Below, in pieces: positions 7,797 through 16,039 of a stretch of DNA of 35,942 bases; the stretch's first letter is position 1; every line of letters starts with the position of its first letter. The translations under genes and the position numbers were made by a program. This DNA is from Helicobacter sp. GTDB lineage: Bacteria > Campylobacterota > Campylobacteria > Campylobacterales > Helicobacteraceae. The stretch is from positions 1-35,942 of the forward strand of contig JARHYT010000089.1 in NCBI GenBank assembly GCA_029264775.1, written 5' to 3'. A model generated the notes under the pieces. That model searched no databases. It worked only from the letters and a program-made list of their open reading frames with translations, and was not told the DNA's origin.

Positions 7797-9425
7797 CTAC
7801 TTCTCCTTATAATAAATGTCAAGATAATTGAAAAAATCCAACATAAGCTGTATATTTTTTTCTCCCTTTTTTATTTCAAAACCAGAACATACATCAATAA
7901 GCATAGGATTTAAATCTAAAATACTGTCAATATTATCCCTGCAAATACCTCCAGCCAGCCATAAATTATTGCAAAATCCTGTTTGTTTATTTAAAAAATC
8001 TTTTATCTGTTTTGTATCTAATTTATTTGCACTGCCAGCACTACTATCAAATAAAGCAAAATGTGTGTTAAAGTGAAAATTAGAATCTTGATTTAAAACT
8101 GATAGATCACAACTCATAGTAGGATAAAATGGCAGTATATTATAGTCCTTTATTTCATCATTCAGATTCCAAATAGATATATCGCCATAAAAAATACTAG
8201 ATTTTTTTTGTTTAGATTCAATCCCATTATTTTGTATAAAAAAATCAAGTGCTACATCATGTAATTGAATGCAATCTATATAGCCATTATGCAAGCACTC
8301 CATACCTTGCTTAAGACAAGATTGAGTTACTACACCAACGCGTATAGGCTTATACTCCTTATCCGCAAAATATTCATTAAATACATTATTCATATTTTTC
8401 ATAAAGCCCATATCAACAAATCTAGGGCTTTTATCTGTTAATATAAAACCCAACAAATCGGCGTATTTAAAACATTCAACCAAAAATTTATTATCATTAA
8501 TACCACATGCTTTAACAAGTGGCTTTAATATATTTTGTTTATAATTTACATGTGTTAAACTATTCTTATCATGGAATCTTCTAACAATTCTATAAAAAAT
8601 ATCGTGCTTACACCCTCTTAAAAATATATTTTTAAGACTATGCAATGTATTGCTTATATTATTATCTAGTTTTTCTACTAAGAAACTACCACATAAAATG
8701 CCATCAAATCCGCTACTACCGGCTACAAACGCATCATAATCAGATTGTATGCCAGATTCAAATATTACAGGTATATTCCTTGGTATAGATGAACGCAATT
8801 TTATTGTATCCATTTTATTTATTTCAAATGTTTTTAGATTCCTTGAATTAATACCAACAACAGCTCGTGTTAAATCCATATCGCATATTAGTTTATATTC
8901 ATCGATATTATGTATTTCAACTAATGGCGTTAGATTATAAGATAAAACTTCGTTATATATTTCAATAAAAGATTCCATGTTGTTTGCAAATACAGCGACA
9001 ATTAATAAGATCATATCAGCTCCGCAAAGGTAGCTAACCTTAACTTCATCTTTTTGTAATATAAAATCTTTGCGTAAAATACATATGTTAGGAAAAGCAT
9101 TTTTTACATCTTGTAAATCCTTTAATGAACCTTTAAAGTAATCTTCCTCACACAAAACCGATATTGCATTAGCTCCTTGAGACAAATATGTTTGTGCAAG
9201 TTTGATAGGATTTGATATATCACCTATATATCCTTTTGTGGGACTAGCCCTTTTTATTTCCGCTATAATTAATGGGCTTTTTTTATCATCAATAACTACA
9301 GGCTTTATTATATCTACTTCACGCTTATTTGGTATTTCATATCCTAAATTTGCACCAAATTGCTTTAATTTAACATATTTTGTTTGACAAATTTTTTCTA
9401 GTATCTCAATATCACTAAATTTCAT
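7797..9425 (-). CDS. trpC: Bifunctional indole-3-glycerol-phosphate synthase / phosphoribosylanthranilate isomerase
   Basis: This TrpC-TrpF fusion carries out two consecutive steps of tryptophan synthesis. Residues 1-255 are the synthase barrel: AEIKRASPTKG (Lys58), LRKDF (Lys119), PLVEIH (Glu170), GINSRNL (Asn193) and ESGI (Glu223, Ser224). Residues 300-542 are the isomerase: KACGI (general base Cys307), FILTDKSPRFV, LFDSSAGSANK (general acid Asp460) and LAGGICRDNI with VCSGFE for phosphate binding. Length is 542 residues against about 453 in E. coli, the excess lying mainly before the Asp460 strand. The ATG overlaps the stop of the upstream hcp gene by four bases (ATGA), suggesting coupled translation. 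No other trp gene is in the window. Confidence 0.95.
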   Translation of the reverse strand: MKFSDIEILEKICQTKYVKLKQFGANLGYEIPNKREVDIIKPVVIDDKKSPLIIAEIKRASPTKGYIGDISNPIKLAQTYLSQGANAISVLCEEDYFKGSLKDLQDVKNAFPNICILRKDFILQKDEVKVSYLCGADMILLIVAVFANNMESFIEIYNEVLSYNLTPLVEIHNIDEYKLICDMDLTRAVVGINSRNLKTFEINKMDTIKLRSSIPRNIPVIFESGIQSDYDAFVAGSSGFDGILCGSFLVEKLDNNISNTLHSLKNIFLRGCKHDIFYRIVRRFHDKNSLTHVNYKQNILKPLVKACGINDNKFLVECFKYADLLGFILTDKSPRFVDMGFMKNMNNVFNEYFADKEYKPIRVGVVTQSCLKQGMECLHNGYIDCIQLHDVALDFFIQNNGIESKQKKSSIFYGDISIWNLNDEIKDYNILPFYPTMSCDLSVLNQDSNFHFNTHFALFDSSAGSANKLDTKQIKDFLNKQTGFCNNLWLAGGICRDNIDSILDLNPMLIDVCSGFEIKKGEKNIQLMLDFFNYLDIYYKEK

Positions 9426-10147
9426 GGACTTCCTTTATCTTGTTTATTTATATTATCGTTTATATGTTGCTTTATGGTTATTGAAAAATCAGCAGAATCT
9501 ATAATCTTGTATTCATTGCAACCACTTTGCATGCCCAAATCACAAGCTTTTTTAAAAAACTTTTTAGCCTGTAGTCTATCAGCCTTAAAACCATATCCAT
9601 TCTTATATGATACAGCAAGATTATAGCATGATTGTTCGTCATCGTTGGAACATGCCATAAAAAAGATTCCATTAGCCTTTTTATTATCAACCTCAACACC
9701 ATGCCCATTCACATATAGCATAGCAAGATTATAACAACTTGGCATAAATCCATATTCACAACTACTTTCATAAATTTTTTTTGCTTTTAAATACTGCTTA
9801 ACTAACTCATGGTTATAAGCTAACTCAAAACATGCTTCCATAATATTATAATTACACGATTTCTGTAAATATGGCATAGCATTATTATATTGTCTAGCAA
9901 TATTATATATGTGTGCTATCGCTATGCAAGTTGATTTTTCATCACATTCTTCAACACTTTGTAATTCATTATCTATAAGATATTCACAAGATTTTTTATC
10001 TTCTTCTAGGCAAGAGTAAAACAATTCTTTTGTGGTTAAATTATTGTGATTTACTACTGATTCTGCGTCTAAAATAGTATGAAATAAAAACAATTCAAAT
10101 AAGAATGTAAAATAAAAGATTTTATTAAAAATAACATCTTTTTTCAT
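9422..10147 (-). CDS. Hcp-like exported Sel1-repeat, cysteine-rich protein (paralogue 1)
   Basis: A 241-residue member of the Helicobacter cysteine-rich protein family. The N-terminus MKKDVIFNKIFYFTFLFELF and onward to about residue 28 is a signal peptide, placing it in the periplasm or outside. The mature part has Sel1-type alpha/alpha repeats of about 36 residues with cysteine pairs seven residues apart, as in CSNDDEQSCYNLAVSYKNGYG and CDLGMQSGC; these pairs form one disulfide per repeat in known Hcp structures. Known family members bind peptidoglycan-like ligands or stimulate immune cells; the role here is unknown. The first cysteine block (CLEEDKKSCEYLIDNELQSV) is clearly related to the protein at 14769-15419. 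Its stop overlaps the trpCF start. AAGGA precedes the ATG. Confidence 0.9.
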   Translation of the reverse strand: MKKDVIFNKIFYFTFLFELFLFHTILDAESVVNHNNLTTKELFYSCLEEDKKSCEYLIDNELQSVEECDEKSTCIAIAHIYNIARQYNNAMPYLQKSCNYNIMEACFELAYNHELVKQYLKAKKIYESSCEYGFMPSCYNLAMLYVNGHGVEVDNKKANGIFFMACSNDDEQSCYNLAVSYKNGYGFKADRLQAKKFFKKACDLGMQSGCNEYKIIDSADFSITIKQHINDNINKQDKGSP

Positions 10148-10156
10148 TCTATATTC

Positions 10157-10173
10157 CTTGAAATAAATTCAAG
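10157..10173 (-). promoter_or_regulatory. Inverted repeat overlapping the hcp ribosome-binding site
   Basis: CTTGAA and TTCAAG flank a five-base loop. The TTCAAG arm merges with the hcp Shine-Dalgarno sequence (TTCAAGGA). A TACAAT -10 candidate at 10178-10183 would place the transcription start at about the edge of this repeat, so it could be an operator or an mRNA hairpin limiting translation of hcp and, through coupling, trpCF. Confidence 0.35.
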
Positions 10174-10177
10174 AATT

Positions 10178-10183
10178 ATTGTA
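10178..10183 (-). promoter_or_regulatory. -10 box for the hcp-trpCF operon
   Basis: TACAAT preceded by TGA (TGATACAAT) about 31 bases before the hcp ATG. This is a good sigma-80/sigma-70 -10 element, typical of Helicobacter promoters that lack a clear -35. Confidence 0.5.
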
Positions 10184-10225
10184 TCAGAATCTATTTAAAT
10201 TCTTTACAATCAAAAGCAACAATAA

Positions 10226-11404
10226 CTATTTATAAACATACTCTTTTGTTAAATGCAATTGGTTATTAATGCCTTTTGTCATTAAAAGTTGAAATAAATC
10301 AACACTGCCAACACGAAACGCCGAAGCACAAGAACGCAAATATAAGTCCCACATTCTAATAAACTCCTCATCATATTTCTTACGAACTTCATCTAACACA
10401 TTATTAAAATTTTCATTCCAAATATCTAAGGTTTTAGCATAATGAATCCTAAGACTTTCTGCAAACAACAAATGGAAATCCCATTCACTAATAGTGCTAA
10501 TAACTTCTCTTAAAGATGGTATATACCCGCCCGGAAAAATATATTTATCAATCCAAGCATTTGTTTTTCCCTCAAACATACCCAATATAGAATGCAATAA
10601 AAATGAACCACCCGGTTTTAATGCCTGCTTTACTTTCATAAAATAAAGCGGGAGATTCCTTTGTCCCACATGTTCAAACATTCCAACAGATACCACCTTA
10701 TCAAAATGATCTTGAAAATCTAATGATTGATAATTTAACAATTTAATCTCTATTTTGTCCTCGAGTCCTTCTTGTTTGATTCTATCTTTTGCTTTGTTGT
10801 ATTGCTCTTCAGATATTGTTATACCCACAGCATGAATATTATATTGTTGAACTGCTCTGATAACAAGCCAACCCCATCCGCAACCTATATCCAAAAGTTT
10901 ATCGCCATCTTTCAAATCAAGTTTTTTAAGCGTATGATCTATCTTGTTAATCTGTGCCTCATAAAGCGTATCGTTAGCATTTCTAAAATAGGCACAGGAA
11001 TAACTCATTGTTTTATCAAGCCAAAGCTTATAAAAATCATTGCCTAAATCATAATGGCTTTTAATATTCTTACTTTCTTGTCCTTGTGATATATTACTCA
11101 ATATATCTTTTTTGCTTTTTAAATCCTTACGATTAGAGAAAAAATACAAGATTCTAGCAATTTCATCATAATCTCCCTTTATCTCCATCTTACCCTGCAT
11201 ATAATGTCTTGCAAATACTAAGCTAGTATCTTTGAATAAATCCAAAAAATTTATTTTCTCATAGAAAATCAAAGAGAATTTTGGTGGATTATTGCTACTA
11301 CAAACCTCATCCTGATCCCAAAATACAATCTTAAAATCTCCATAACACCATTGTTTCATTATTTTTTTAATTAACATTTTTTCAAACATAACTTTTGCCC
11401 CCAT
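10226..11404 (-). CDS. cfa: Cyclopropane-fatty-acyl-phospholipid synthase
   Basis: Cfa adds a methylene group from SAM across the double bond of unsaturated acyl chains in membrane phospholipids, which in Helicobacter supports acid and stress tolerance. Seen in the 392-residue protein: SHYDLGNDFYKLWLD and MSYSCAYF (family signature), LLDIGCGWGWL near residues 170-180 (SAM site), VGITISEEQY, VGMFEHVGQRN, and the C-terminal LYLRSCASAFRVG. Length fits the family. The ATG at 11404 has a poor ribosome-binding site; an internal ATG at 11389 (MFEKMLIKK) follows GGGGGC and could be the true start. Divergent from folE. Confidence 0.95.
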   Translation of the reverse strand: MGAKVMFEKMLIKKIMKQWCYGDFKIVFWDQDEVCSSNNPPKFSLIFYEKINFLDLFKDTSLVFARHYMQGKMEIKGDYDEIARILYFFSNRKDLKSKKDILSNISQGQESKNIKSHYDLGNDFYKLWLDKTMSYSCAYFRNANDTLYEAQINKIDHTLKKLDLKDGDKLLDIGCGWGWLVIRAVQQYNIHAVGITISEEQYNKAKDRIKQEGLEDKIEIKLLNYQSLDFQDHFDKVVSVGMFEHVGQRNLPLYFMKVKQALKPGGSFLLHSILGMFEGKTNAWIDKYIFPGGYIPSLREVISTISEWDFHLLFAESLRIHYAKTLDIWNENFNNVLDEVRKKYDEEFIRMWDLYLRSCASAFRVGSVDLFQLLMTKGINNQLHLTKEYVYK

Positions 11405-11574
11405 AAAAGATAATTTTTATCATTTGATATTATTTCTCTTAAATGTTAATATTTAATAAAATTTCACAATAAATATTGTATTATTAACTTTAGATAGAAT
11501 AAATTTGATAATATGAAACAATTTTTACAACAACCATACATAATATATTTTAAATACTAATAATATTATTTGGA

Positions 11575-11580
11575 TATAAT
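11575..11580 (+). promoter_or_regulatory. -10 box for folE
   Basis: TATAAT 21 bases before the folE ATG, followed by an AAGGGAT ribosome-binding site. The implied 5' leader is about 15 bases. Confidence 0.6.
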
Positions 11581-11601
11581 GTTATCATTAAAAGGGATAC
11601 C

Positions 11602-12189
11602 ATGCCATTAAAGAAAAAACTAGAAAATCACAAAGCAGCAACAAAAAGTTATATACATACATTGTGTGAATTGATAGGAGACAATCCAAGTAGAGAGGGG
11701 CTTACTAAAACACCAAATAGAGTTTCTGAACTAAAAGATTTTCTGTATAGTGGATATAATACAAACTTAGAAGAAGTTTTAGATTCTGTATTTAGCGATG
11801 GTGCATGCAATGAAATGGTGATTATAAAAAATATAGAATTTTATTCTATGTGCGAACACCACTTACTTCCATTTTTTGGGACAATATCAGTAGGATATAT
11901 ACCAAATAAACAAGTAGTTGGAATATCAAATATTGCAAAGCTTGTAGAAACATTTGCAAGGAGATTGCAAATACAAGAAAATATGACCACTCAAATAGCA
12001 GATTCAATGATGAATTTTCTCAAACCAAAAGGGGTAATGGTGGTTTGTGAGGCATTACATCTCTGTATGGCAATGCGTGGAGTATCCAAACAAAATGCAA
12101 CAATCATTACTTCAGCAGTAAGAGGATTATTTCAAAAAGATTCACGCACTCGCACAGAATTTATGCAGCTTGTCAATAGGCAACAATAA
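11602..12189 (+). CDS. folE: GTP cyclohydrolase I
   Basis: FolE converts GTP to dihydroneopterin triphosphate, the first step of folate synthesis. The 195-residue protein has NPSREGLTKTPNRV, the zinc site in FYSMCEHHLLPF (Cys84, His87) with the third ligand Cys155 in LHLCMAMRG, and VVGISNIAKLVETFARRLQ. The C-terminus SAVRGLFQKDSRTRTEFM is typical. All zinc ligands and the substrate loop are present, so this is the zinc type IA enzyme. The start is fixed by AAGGGAT seven bases before the ATG. It is a single-gene unit, convergent with recA. Its product ultimately supplies the folate used by metE and metF. Confidence 0.97.
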   Translation: MPLKKKLENHKAATKSYIHTLCELIGDNPSREGLTKTPNRVSELKDFLYSGYNTNLEEVLDSVFSDGACNEMVIIKNIEFYSMCEHHLLPFFGTISVGYIPNKQVVGISNIAKLVETFARRLQIQENMTTQIADSMMNFLKPKGVMVVCEALHLCMAMRGVSKQNATIITSAVRGLFQKDSRTRTEFMQLVNRQQ

Positions 12190-12333
12190 CAAATATAAAA
12201 TACATTATATTGTGATTATCATTTGATTATATGGTATTTTAACCACATAACAATGAATTTATTTATAAATACACTATATCACATTTAGCCCTGCAATTAT
12301 CAAAGAATAAACAACAATCTATTAATCTATTAA

Positions 12334-13374
12334 CTAGCTATCCTCTTGTGGCTCATCTGGTAATGGCATTATTTCATCACTTGTTCCAATTTGTTCTTTG
12401 ATCTTTGCTGCAATTTCATTTGCAACTTCTACATTTTCTCTTAAGAAAACTTTGGCATTTTCCCTACCCTGCCCTATTTTTTTATCCCCATAGGATAACC
12501 ATGCACCGCTTTTGTCTATAATATCAAGCTTTACACCATAATCTATGATTTCTCCCTCTTTGCTTATGCCTTCTCCAAACATAATATCAAACTCTGCCTC
12601 TCTAAATGGTGGTGCTACCTTATTTTTCACAACCTTTGCTTTAGTACGATTACCTATTATATTATCACTTTGTTTTAGTGTGGCAATTTTTCTAATATCA
12701 ATCCTAACACTAGCATAAAACTTCAAAGCATTTCCGCCTGTAGTGGTTTCTGGGCTACCATACCCCATTGTCCCAATTTTCATTCTGATTTGGTTTATAA
12801 AGATTAAAGTTGTATTCATTTTAAATAAAACAGCAGTAATTTTTCTTAATGCATGACTCATCAACCTAGCCTGAAGTCCAACATGCTGATCGCCCATATC
12901 ACCATCAATCTCTGCTCGTGGTGTTAAAGCCGCAACAGAATCTACAACAACTAAATCTACTGCTCCACTACGCGTAATGGTTTCTAGTATCTCTAATGCT
13001 TGTTCTCCATTGTCTGGTTGGCTAACTAATAAATTTTGCGTATCAACACCTAGATTCTTTGCATAATATACATCAAGTGCATGTTCTGCATCAATAAAGG
13101 CACAAACACCGCCATTCCGTTGACATTCTGCTATTATTTGTAAAGATAGTGTCGTTTTGCCACTTGATTCTGGTCCATATATCTCTATGATCCTACCTTT
13201 TGGAACACCACCTATACCCAACGCCAAATCAAGCCCCAATGAACCAGTGGAAATAGAATCTATCTTTTCTACTTGCTTATCACCAAGTCTTATTAACATG
13301 CCCTTACCAAATGCTTTATCAACTTGTTTCATAGCATTTTCTAAAGCTTTTTGCTTATTTACATCAATTGCCAT
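12334..13374 (-). CDS. recA: Recombinase RecA
   Basis: RecA forms the ATP-dependent filament that pairs homologous DNA in recombination and repair, and is central to natural transformation in Helicobacter. At 346 residues it is full length. Visible are the Walker A site [12 protein letters not shown], the Walker B strand [12 protein letters not shown], loop L1 around [42 protein letters not shown] and the acidic C-terminus. The ATG follows AAGGGTATGT. A TAGAAT -10 candidate lies at 13401-13406. The gene is monocistronic here, divergent from pldA and convergent with folE. Confidence 0.99.
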   Translation of the reverse strand: MAIDVNKQKALENAMKQVDKAFGKGMLIRLGDKQVEKIDSISTGSLGLDLALGIGGVPKGRIIEIYGPESSGKTTLSLQIIAECQRNGGVCAFIDAEHALDVYYAKNLGVDTQNLLVSQPDNGEQALEILETITRSGAVDLVVVDSVAALTPRAEIDGDMGDQHVGLQARLMSHALRKITAVLFKMNTTLIFINQIRMKIGTMGYGSPETTTGGNALKFYASVRIDIRKIATLKQSDNIIGNRTKAKVVKNKVAPPFREAEFDIMFGEGISKEGEIIDYGVKLDIIDKSGAWLSYGDKKIGQGRENAKVFLRENVEVANEIAAKIKEQIGTSDEIMPLPDEPQEDS

Positions 13375-13400
13375 ACATACCCTTTATTTAAATTTTATGG

Positions 13401-13406
13401 ATTCTA
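13401..13406 (-). promoter_or_regulatory. Probable -10 box for recA
   Basis: TAGAAT within TATGATAGAATCC, 27 bases upstream of the recA ATG. No SOS-type operator is apparent, as expected for Helicobacter, which lacks LexA. Confidence 0.4.
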
Positions 13407-13587
13407 TCATAACAATATGGATTTATATTAAGGCGTTTTAAATATCTATTTTGTATCCTAATAATAATTAAAACAATAAATTTATTAAATTTATCATGTG
13501 CGTATAATATTGTGGATATTATTGTCTTTGAATATTAATAATTTAAAATTCTAAAATTAATTTTTATCATATTTTTTATCAGTTTAA

Positions 13588-13593
13588 TATAAA
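13588..13593 (+). promoter_or_regulatory. Probable -10 box for pldA
   Basis: TATAAA about 46 bases before the chosen pldA ATG, in an AT-rich stretch shared with the divergent recA promoter region. Confidence 0.35.
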
Positions 13594-13639
13594 GTTGTTA
13601 TTTTGCTTTAAACTTCGTTATTCATCAACAAGGAAAATC

Positions 13640-14698
13640 ATGTATATAGGCAACAAATATACAAAGCTATTGCTCTTCATAATACTAGCATTGTGTATGA
13701 AAGTATTAGCAAGCGATATAAATAGTGAATTTAAGAATATATTATGGCTGAATGAAATTAACAAGCAATGCCTCAGTGAAAATATACCAAATGATATAAA
13801 ACAACCCTTTTGGATACACAATGATACATATAAAAACACTAAGCAAAAACAAGACATTTTTGCTAATAAACTTAAAAAGCATTTTTTGGATATAGACCTA
13901 TATAAACAAAGAGTTAAAGAATCTGAATTAAGCTACAGGAATTTTATGAAAGTATTGGAACATGAAGGAACATATTTTATATATGAGTATAGCCTACCAC
14001 CATATGGTGTTTATGGACATAATATACCACATGAATTGAAATTTCAATTAAGCTTAAAAGTACCTATTTGGCGTGGTGCGTTTTGGAGTAAAGGAACCGT
14101 TTTTATTGGATATACTCAAACAATGTGGTTTCAACAATTCAACAGCAAGTATTCAAATCCAGTGAGAGATACAAACTATAAACCTTCAATATTCTACTCT
14201 TACCCTGCAAATTGGAATCTATTTGGCGGTAAAGTTAAAGAATTGCATATAGGTTTTTTACACTATAGCAATGGAATTGGTGGTGATGAATGCGAAAGAA
14301 ATCCTGATGGCATAAGACCACCTAATTGCAGATCTAGAAGTGCTAGCAATAGACTCATGCTTGAAGGAATTTGGGAAATTGATAGATTTGGGGTGCATAT
14401 TAGTGCTTGGCCATACATTCCGCTTAGAAGAGATAATCCAGATCTTGTAAAATATATGGGTTATGCAAATTTGAGGTTATACTATACACACAAAAAACAT
14501 TTTATTGAAATACACATTTCACCCATAATCACAAATTATACTAAATATTATGGATCTATACAGGTTGGATATGCATATGCGTTAAATCGTTTTGTTGCAT
14601 TATACGGACAATACTTCTATGGCTACGGAGATAGTTTATATGAATATAATATATTGTCGCACCGTATTGGTATTGGCTTAAGAGCTGTAGGATTTTAA
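13640..14698 (+). CDS. pldA: Outer membrane phospholipase A (OMPLA family)
   Basis: PldA is a calcium-dependent beta-barrel enzyme that hydrolyses phospholipids in the outer membrane. The ATG at 13640 is chosen because AAGGAAAATC precedes it and the protein then starts with a signal peptide, MYIGNKYTKLLLFIILALCM to cleavage after VLAS; the open frame extends 15 codons further upstream without such support. The OMPLA signature is present: HYSNG (His208, Ser210) and SRSASNR (Ser232, Asn237), giving the Asn-His-Ser triad and calcium serine. Between them are about 15 extra residues with two cysteines compared with E. coli. Repeated aromatic amphipathic strands and a C-terminal phenylalanine fit a barrel. 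Mature length is about 327 residues. Confidence 0.93.
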   Translation: MYIGNKYTKLLLFIILALCMKVLASDINSEFKNILWLNEINKQCLSENIPNDIKQPFWIHNDTYKNTKQKQDIFANKLKKHFLDIDLYKQRVKESELSYRNFMKVLEHEGTYFIYEYSLPPYGVYGHNIPHELKFQLSLKVPIWRGAFWSKGTVFIGYTQTMWFQQFNSKYSNPVRDTNYKPSIFYSYPANWNLFGGKVKELHIGFLHYSNGIGGDECERNPDGIRPPNCRSRSASNRLMLEGIWEIDRFGVHISAWPYIPLRRDNPDLVKYMGYANLRLYYTHKKHFIEIHISPIITNYTKYYGSIQVGYAYALNRFVALYGQYFYGYGDSLYEYNILSHRIGIGLRAVGF

Positions 14699-14733
14699 TC
14701 AATATAAATTTACACACCTTAATAATAAGCCGA

Positions 14734-14739
14734 TATAAT
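14734..14739 (+). promoter_or_regulatory. -10 box for the second hcp gene
   Basis: TATAAT 30 bases before the ATG at 14769. Just upstream, at 14706-14717, is TAAATTTACACA, which is also half of the palindrome in front of plsY. Confidence 0.55.
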
Positions 14740-14768
14740 CTATTGCGTTATTTTAGCAAGGAAATACT

Positions 14769-15419
14769 ATGTTTAGGGGTTTATTATTAAGGATTCTATT
14801 ATTAGTTAGCGGTAGTCTTGTAAATGCATATGATGAAATGTATGGAAATCTAACACATGAAGAATGGCAATATACATATAACTTTTGTATGCAAAATAAT
14901 GCAAATGCCTGTGATTATTTAATAGATAATGGGTTGGTTAGTGTTCAAAATTGTCTTGATAATCAATGCCAAATAGTAGGCATGATATACACTCTTGCAA
15001 GAAGATATTCAGAAGCTGTGGAATATTTTGAAAAACTATGTGAAATGGGAAATATTGCTAGTTGTGGAAATGCTGGAGATATATATTACTTTTATTTAAA
15101 TGATTATTTTCGTGCAAAATCGTTTTATGAAAGATCATGCAAACAAAGAAATAGTGCTAGTTGCTATGAGTTGGGAATCATGTACGGGGATGGCAAGGGA
15201 GTTAGGCAAAGCTTTGAAAAAGAAGATAGTTTTTACAAACAAGCTTGCAATGGTAGGGAGCCATTAGGCTGTTATAACCTTGGAGTATCATATCAAAATC
15301 AAACAAATATCAAAAATAATCAATCAATAGCAAAGGAATTTTATGGAAAAGCATGTGATTACGGCTATCAAGAAGGTTGCGATAGATACAGAGAGTTTAA
15401 CGAGATGGGTATAAAATAG
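14769..15419 (+). CDS. Hcp-like exported Sel1-repeat, cysteine-rich protein (paralogue 2)
   Basis: A 216-residue Hcp-family protein. The signal peptide is MFRGLLLRILLLVSGSLVNA with cleavage before YDEMY. The mature part has Sel1-type repeats with paired cysteines: CMQNNANACDYLIDNG, CEMGNIASC, CKQRNSASCYELGIMYGDG, CNGREPLGCYNLGV and CDYGYQEGC. It is clearly paralogous to the protein at 9422-10147, including the unusual first block CDYLIDNGLVSVQNC. Role: exported helical-repeat scaffold; ligand unknown. The ATG is preceded by AGCAAGGAAATACT. The gtrA-like gene begins on the very next base after the stop, so they are likely co-transcribed and coupled. Confidence 0.9.
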   Translation: MFRGLLLRILLLVSGSLVNAYDEMYGNLTHEEWQYTYNFCMQNNANACDYLIDNGLVSVQNCLDNQCQIVGMIYTLARRYSEAVEYFEKLCEMGNIASCGNAGDIYYFYLNDYFRAKSFYERSCKQRNSASCYELGIMYGDGKGVRQSFEKEDSFYKQACNGREPLGCYNLGVSYQNQTNIKNNQSIAKEFYGKACDYGYQEGCDRYREFNEMGIK

Positions 15420-15827
15420 TTGCGAAGCAATAGATATTTTAATAACAAAATACTAAGATATGCCGATAAATCTGCTCTTTTATATGGAATTGTAGGCATT
15501 ACAAACACCATTATAGGATATGGCATTATGTTTGGTCTTACATTTGTTGGCGTAATACCAGAAATAGCAAACGCAATAGGTTATATTTTAGCATTTATAA
15601 ATTCCTATATACTTAACAGAAAATTTACCTTCAAATCTAAAAATAATCACAAGAGAGATTTTACCAGATTTTTATTTGTAACAATTATAGTATATTTTGC
15701 AAATTTACTTACTCTAGTGATATGCTTTAGAACATTTAATATGAATGAGTATATATCACTTATTATTGCAAATATAGTTTATATCATACTTGGTTATATA
15801 TTGCACAAGTGTTGGACATTCAAATAA
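15420..15827 (+). CDS. GtrA-like small membrane protein
   Basis: A 135-residue protein with four predicted transmembrane helices, matching the GtrA/DPMS1 family, whose members help move undecaprenyl-linked sugars across the inner membrane for surface polysaccharide modification. The family pattern is visible: LLYGIVGITNTIIGYGIMFG, then a helix ending in NSYILNRKFTFKS, then RFLFVTIIVYFANLLTLVIC, and a last helix ending HKCWTFK. No ATG is available at the N-terminus; a TTG directly after the hcp stop gives the full family-like length and is taken as the start, presumably reached by translational coupling. No partner glycosyltransferase is adjacent, so its donor lipid is unknown. Confidence 0.82.
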   Translation: MRSNRYFNNKILRYADKSALLYGIVGITNTIIGYGIMFGLTFVGVIPEIANAIGYILAFINSYILNRKFTFKSKNNHKRDFTRFLFVTIIVYFANLLTLVICFRTFNMNEYISLIIANIVYIILGYILHKCWTFK

Positions 15828-15850
15828 TTGCTAACAAAACAAATAGCAAT
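15827..15850 (+). terminator. Weak hairpin after the gtrA-like gene
   Basis: ATTGCTA and TAGCAAT form a seven-base-pair stem with a ten-base A-rich loop, beginning on the last base of the stop codon. There is no T-run, so it is at best a weak terminator. Confidence 0.3.
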
Positions 15851-16039
15851 ATAGGTTAAAATTCATGATTTTATAATAAAACAAAGTAAATACTAAAATC
15901 ATAAATTAAAGTATTTAATGATAAAAGCACCCTAAATATGGAATCTGAAATCAATATAAATCCCACATTCACATGAAATAATAAAAAACTGCGTATATGG
16001 CAAAACCAAATACAACACATTTTTTAAAAATGATAGTGA

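Noticed and set aside
8202-8209. T8 (A8 on the coding strand) tract in trpCF, and similar tracts at 25011-25018 and 32470-32477, as phase-variation switches
   Set aside because: Runs of eight A or T are common at this base composition, and no G/C tract or dinucleotide repeat of the kind used for phase variation in Helicobacter was seen.
9499-9708. Second minus-strand frame of 69 codons within the hcp gene
   Set aside because: An out-of-frame reading of the repetitive Sel1 codons; it repeats MGMVLRLI-like words only because the repeats recur.
13618-13857. Minus-strand open frame opposite the start of pldA
   Set aside because: Antisense to the pldA signal-peptide region with no ribosome-binding site; composition fits a reverse-complement shadow.
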